Origin: Sipunculus nudus
Taxonomy: Eukaryota > Annelida > Sipuncula > Golfingiida > Sipunculidae
Assembly (NCBI GenBank): GCA_026874595.1
Contig: CM049317.1
Location: 11,628,382-11,692,381, forward strand
DNA: 64,000 nt
Direction of reading: 5' to 3'
Part shown: piece after piece, positions 62,214-64,000 of the stretch
How positions within the stretch are numbered: the stretch's first letter is position 1
Layout: the number at the start of each line of letters is the position of its first letter
Program-made: the position numbers and the translations under genes
Notes under the pieces: model-generated
The model's input: only the letters and a program-made list of their open reading frames with translations
Databases searched by the model: none
Told to the model about the DNA's origin: nothing

Positions 62214-64000
62214 TCTCATTTCCATACTTTGTTCAATTTGAATAAACAAAATAAAAATATACAGGTTATATTTTATTTATTTTTTCCTTTATAAGTCTCG
62301 CACAAAGCTTGAAATATAACAGCGTTGTTGCAAGCGTGACGTAAATATTTTATTTTTATAACTATGGCCTAAAGATGGCGCCACATACCTGCACCGGGCT
62401 GAAAGCCTGCATCATGCTTGAAATGTATTGAATACTAGTAAATCCCTGTCATCGATGATCCTGTGTTACTAATATTTAGCTGTTATTCAGTTGTTTGTCA
62501 GGGCTGGAGGTTCTGTCATTTACACTTTACAATGATTGAAAGTCCTCTATGGGCCGACACCTGCCATTGCTAGATCCAGTTGTTACAGAGGCAAAAACTA
62601 GGTCTACTGCCATTGTCGGATTCGAACCCACGCCTGCGAGTTGATCGGATTAGCGGCCTTGACTTGGTTTTAACAATTGACAAATACATGATTTAAAAAA
62701 ACTTTTACTTTTATTTGCAATTATTTTTCAAATTCGTTTACCAATATTTTTTTGGGGGTTTGGCAAAAGCATGCTAAAGACAACCTTTTGTTTTAACTAT
62801 CTCACAATAATGAGTGGGTGTGCAGCTGATTTAAAATATTCGTGTGTGCATGTATAGGGGCCTATATTACTATATTTTCTTATCTTGATTGATTGTCATG
62901 TCACTCCAGTGCAATGTCAATTAGACTGGTTCAAATCTAAACATTGGGCCCCACCACTGTTTATTTGTATGCTATTGTTTTGAGTTATATCTAGAAATGC
63001 TATATCGGAGCAGTTATAAATATTTTGCTGACCCTGTGTTCATAAACCCCTACGACAGATTGAAAAATCTACAGTCCGTGGACTTTTAATGTTATCCTGA
63101 CTCAGCGTGTATGATATAGTCTTAAACTAGTCCCGTCAATCAATCAACATATCACATACAATGTATATAATTCAGAAAAGAAACAAATCCAGGGTATTAA
63201 AACGATATTTATTCACAAGTACATAAGCGAAAAGCAATCCGGTTGTTCCAGAGTATCCATTTTAGGTGCAATGACAAAATATATATCACAAGTACGTCGC
63301 CAACTATACATCGCTGATAGCATTACATGTATTAGCAAACCCCGTGTTTTATATGGCTGGTATGGCTGGCACATGTAGCTCGATGATATAATTTGTCATT
63401 CTTATGTGTCGAAGGTTACTACTTTGAGATAAGGTCTATCGTGGAACTACGCCCATGCATACACGAATGTTTATTGACCGACTTCTTAGATAGATCGCAA
63501 TCTGTGTCAGCCCATTAATAACGAATACAACGTGTGACTTATAATTACAAATCCGTTAGCTGCACACAGTTGCAAATATGGTTATAGTCTAATCCATTAC
63601 CTCATGTCCACCTGTTTTTTTTTACCATAAAAAAAATCAGTTACGTCAAGAGGGACGAATAGTTATGCACGATATAACCTTTATGGGCCTAATTTTCAAC
63701 AAACGAAATAAATACATTACATTTTTAATTTCAAAATATGAGAAATCGGTTTACTTTTAAAAAGAAGTTTTGAAACAAACTGAAATTTATTTTAACTTTC
63801 TTGATTGTCATATTAGGCCCTCCCTCGCTTATGTATGCAGCAATATGATTTTAAAATATAAACTGTTAAGGAAGTTATCTATTAAAAGCAGCTGGACACA
63901 GGCTGGTGGAATAGAGTACAGAAAACCGTTATGTTCTTGAGACAACTTTTTATTTTGTGCTGAATAACTGTACTGCTCTATCTTATCTCCCCAATTAAAC
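62214..64000. other. 3' flank of the hydrophilic gene and intergenic sequence
   Basis: AATAAA at 62241 probably ends the upstream transcript. Around 62605-62665 there is a tRNA-like SINE fragment on the minus strand. The rest, to 64000, is AT-rich with no gene, tRNA or transposon end that I can identify. Confidence 0.6.
62605..62665 (-). mobile_element. tRNA-derived SINE fragment
   Basis: Read on the minus strand it gives CAAGGCCGCTAATCCGATC and then a box B-like GTGGGTTCGAATCC. The tRNA 5' half is incomplete and no clear cloverleaf forms, so it is a SINE or tRNA relic and not a working tRNA. Confidence 0.6.

Noticed and set aside
62605-62665. Functional minus-strand tRNA gene
   Set aside because: Only the 3' half resembles a tRNA; no cloverleaf can be formed with the flanking bases.

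Overview
This window looks like nuclear DNA from a bilaterian animal, most likely a mollusc and probably a bivalve. The evidence is AT-rich intron-bearing genes with GT-AG splice sites, an eight-repeat annexin, a DIRS-type retrotransposon, and dispersed repeats with ends such as TTTAGCTCAGCTGAC and GACCCATGGGTCACTTGTT. The repeat style is what suggests bivalve; the species cannot be read from the sequence. All exon models were built by eye from reading frame, splice sites and phase.

Region 1 (85-5709) is a nearly complete DIRS-like tyrosine-recombinase retrotransposon. It has inverted terminal repeats and an internal region complementary to both outer ends. It carries gag-like, reverse transcriptase/RNase H and tyrosine recombinase reading frames; gag and RT are broken by small frame changes, while the recombinase frame is open.

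Region 2 (6034-30709, +) is an annexin with two four-repeat lobes, like annexin A6. Eighteen exons join in frame to give 796 residues ending at TAA 30707-30709. An unusual Lys/Pro-rich N-terminal extension of at least 133 residues precedes the first repeat. Exon lengths of the two lobes match one for one, except that one intron sits 24 nt away. The introns hold several repeat families, tandem arrays and an 883-bp hAT-like non-autonomous transposon with an 8-bp target duplication.

Region 3 (30710-35603) holds the annexin 3' UTR, a 1.2-kb dispersed element built from three internal tandem units, and a tRNA-derived SINE.

Region 4 (35604-42433, -) is an eight-exon gene for a 474-residue type I membrane protein. 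It has a signal peptide, a tiny ectodomain, one transmembrane helix and a cytoplasmic ZU5 domain. It resembles the intracellular part of UNC5/UNC5C-like receptors, but no death domain is visible.

Region 5 (43736-62213, +) starts head-to-head with the ZU5 gene about 1.3 kb away. It is a 22-exon gene of 1,929 residues that I do not recognise. Every exon is a multiple of three with phase 0 at both ends. Seven successive exons encode a repeated R-S/T-P-S-P-L-x3-D-x2-W-K module, partly made by tandem duplication of a two-exon block. A single 3,168-nt exon encodes a very hydrophilic region with internal 78-residue repeats. The C-terminus contains three related 56-codon exons. This gene is the best candidate for something undescribed.

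The last 1.8 kb (62214-64000) holds the 3' end of that gene, a tRNA-like SINE fragment and nothing else I can identify.
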